From NCBI RefSeq assembly GCF_007830495.1, contig NZ_VLKW01000002.1, positions 864,099 to 928,098 of the forward strand: a stretch of DNA of 64,000 nt, in the 5' to 3' direction. The stretch's first letter is position 1. The number at the start of each line of letters is the position of its first letter. Below the pieces are notes generated by a model that worked only from the letters and a program-made list of their open reading frames with translations, had not been told where the DNA came from and ran no database searches. The DNA is from Pseudoduganella flava. Lineage in GTDB: Bacteria; Pseudomonadota; Gammaproteobacteria; Burkholderiales; Burkholderiaceae_D. Made by a program: the position numbers and the translations under genes. Shown here in pieces: positions 63,892 to 64,000 of the stretch.

Positions 63892-64000
63892 CTGAGCTTG
63901 TGTCCCCTGGTGCCTGGCACGAGGGGACACGGACTCAGCAGTAATACGGTTGAGCTTGTGTCTCCGGTGCCTGGCACCAGGGGACACGGACTCAGCAGTA
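63892..64000. repeat. Tandem GTGTCCCC-type palindromic repeats at window end
   Basis: Two units, each GAGCTTGTGTC(CCCTGGTGCCTGGCAC...)GGGGACACGGACTCAGCAGTA, at about 63894-63942 and 63952-64000. The 3' halves GGGGACACGGACTCAGCAGTA are identical over 20 bases. They belong to the family at 19010-19105. The array may continue past the window. Confidence 0.8.

Overview
The window looks like a chromosomal segment of a soil or plant-associated betaproteobacterium of the Oxalobacteraceae, most like Massilia, Duganella or Pseudoduganella. The reasons are the high G+C, the protein style (large TonB-dependent receptors, many secreted glycoside hydrolases, Tat leaders) and short palindromic intergenic repeats of the GTGTCCCCTGGTGCCTGGCAC type. 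The genus is an inference. No rRNA, tRNA, CRISPR array or prophage was seen.

Layout. At 1-1278 (minus) there is an edge-truncated protein with a TIR/deoxyribosyltransferase-like N-terminus and a DUF4071-like remainder. 1.4-4 kb holds a cytoplasmic GH43 enzyme with its GPH-family sugar symporter. 4.3-6.3 kb has a small membrane protein, a possible small RNA with a strong terminator, an unknown protein and a CPBP protease. 6.4-10.1 kb is a glucarate catabolic group (LysR regulator, gudP-type permease, gudD). 10.1-11.5 kb has a hotdog thioesterase and a zeta-toxin-like kinase with a small partner on visibly A+T-richer DNA. 11.5-19 kb is a divergent carbohydrate locus: a GH2 beta-galactosidase on one side, a TonB receptor plus Tat-exported GH43 on the other. 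19-23 kb is housekeeping: a nickel/cobalt transporter, an L,D-transpeptidase, an M20 amidohydrolase and a small unknown protein. 23-31 kb has a 909-residue triple-propeller GH43 protein, a GH27 alpha-galactosidase, an aldo/keto reductase and a second TonB receptor. 31.5-34.8 kb is a MacAB-like efflux operon. 35-46.7 kb is a surface-signalling polysaccharide locus (ECF sigma, FecR anti-sigma, STN-type TonB receptor, PL11 rhamnogalacturonan lyase) with a divergent paralogous receptor. An IS1595-family element follows. 48-52.4 kb is the galactose operon (Na+/sugar symporter, galT, galK). 52.5-56.1 kb has an SDR oxidoreductase and a GH115 alpha-glucuronidase. 56.2-63.8 kb has a histidine phosphatase, a Fur-box-linked TonB receptor broken by an amber codon, a GH95 fucosidase and a membrane-anchored patatin.

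How it fits together. The enzymes (GH2, GH27, GH43 x3, GH95, GH115, PL11) together with galactose and glucarate catabolism fit breakdown of decorated plant pectin or arabinogalactan side chains. TonB receptors would take oligosaccharides across the outer membrane, symporters across the inner membrane, and galTK would feed galactose into central metabolism. A recurring LacI-type operator-like motif (GTTAGCGCTAWC, or the shorter GTTGCGCTAWC) lies at the gal operon, GH2 and GPH-symporter promoters and inside one receptor gene. It suggests one repressor, encoded outside the window, coordinates much of this set.
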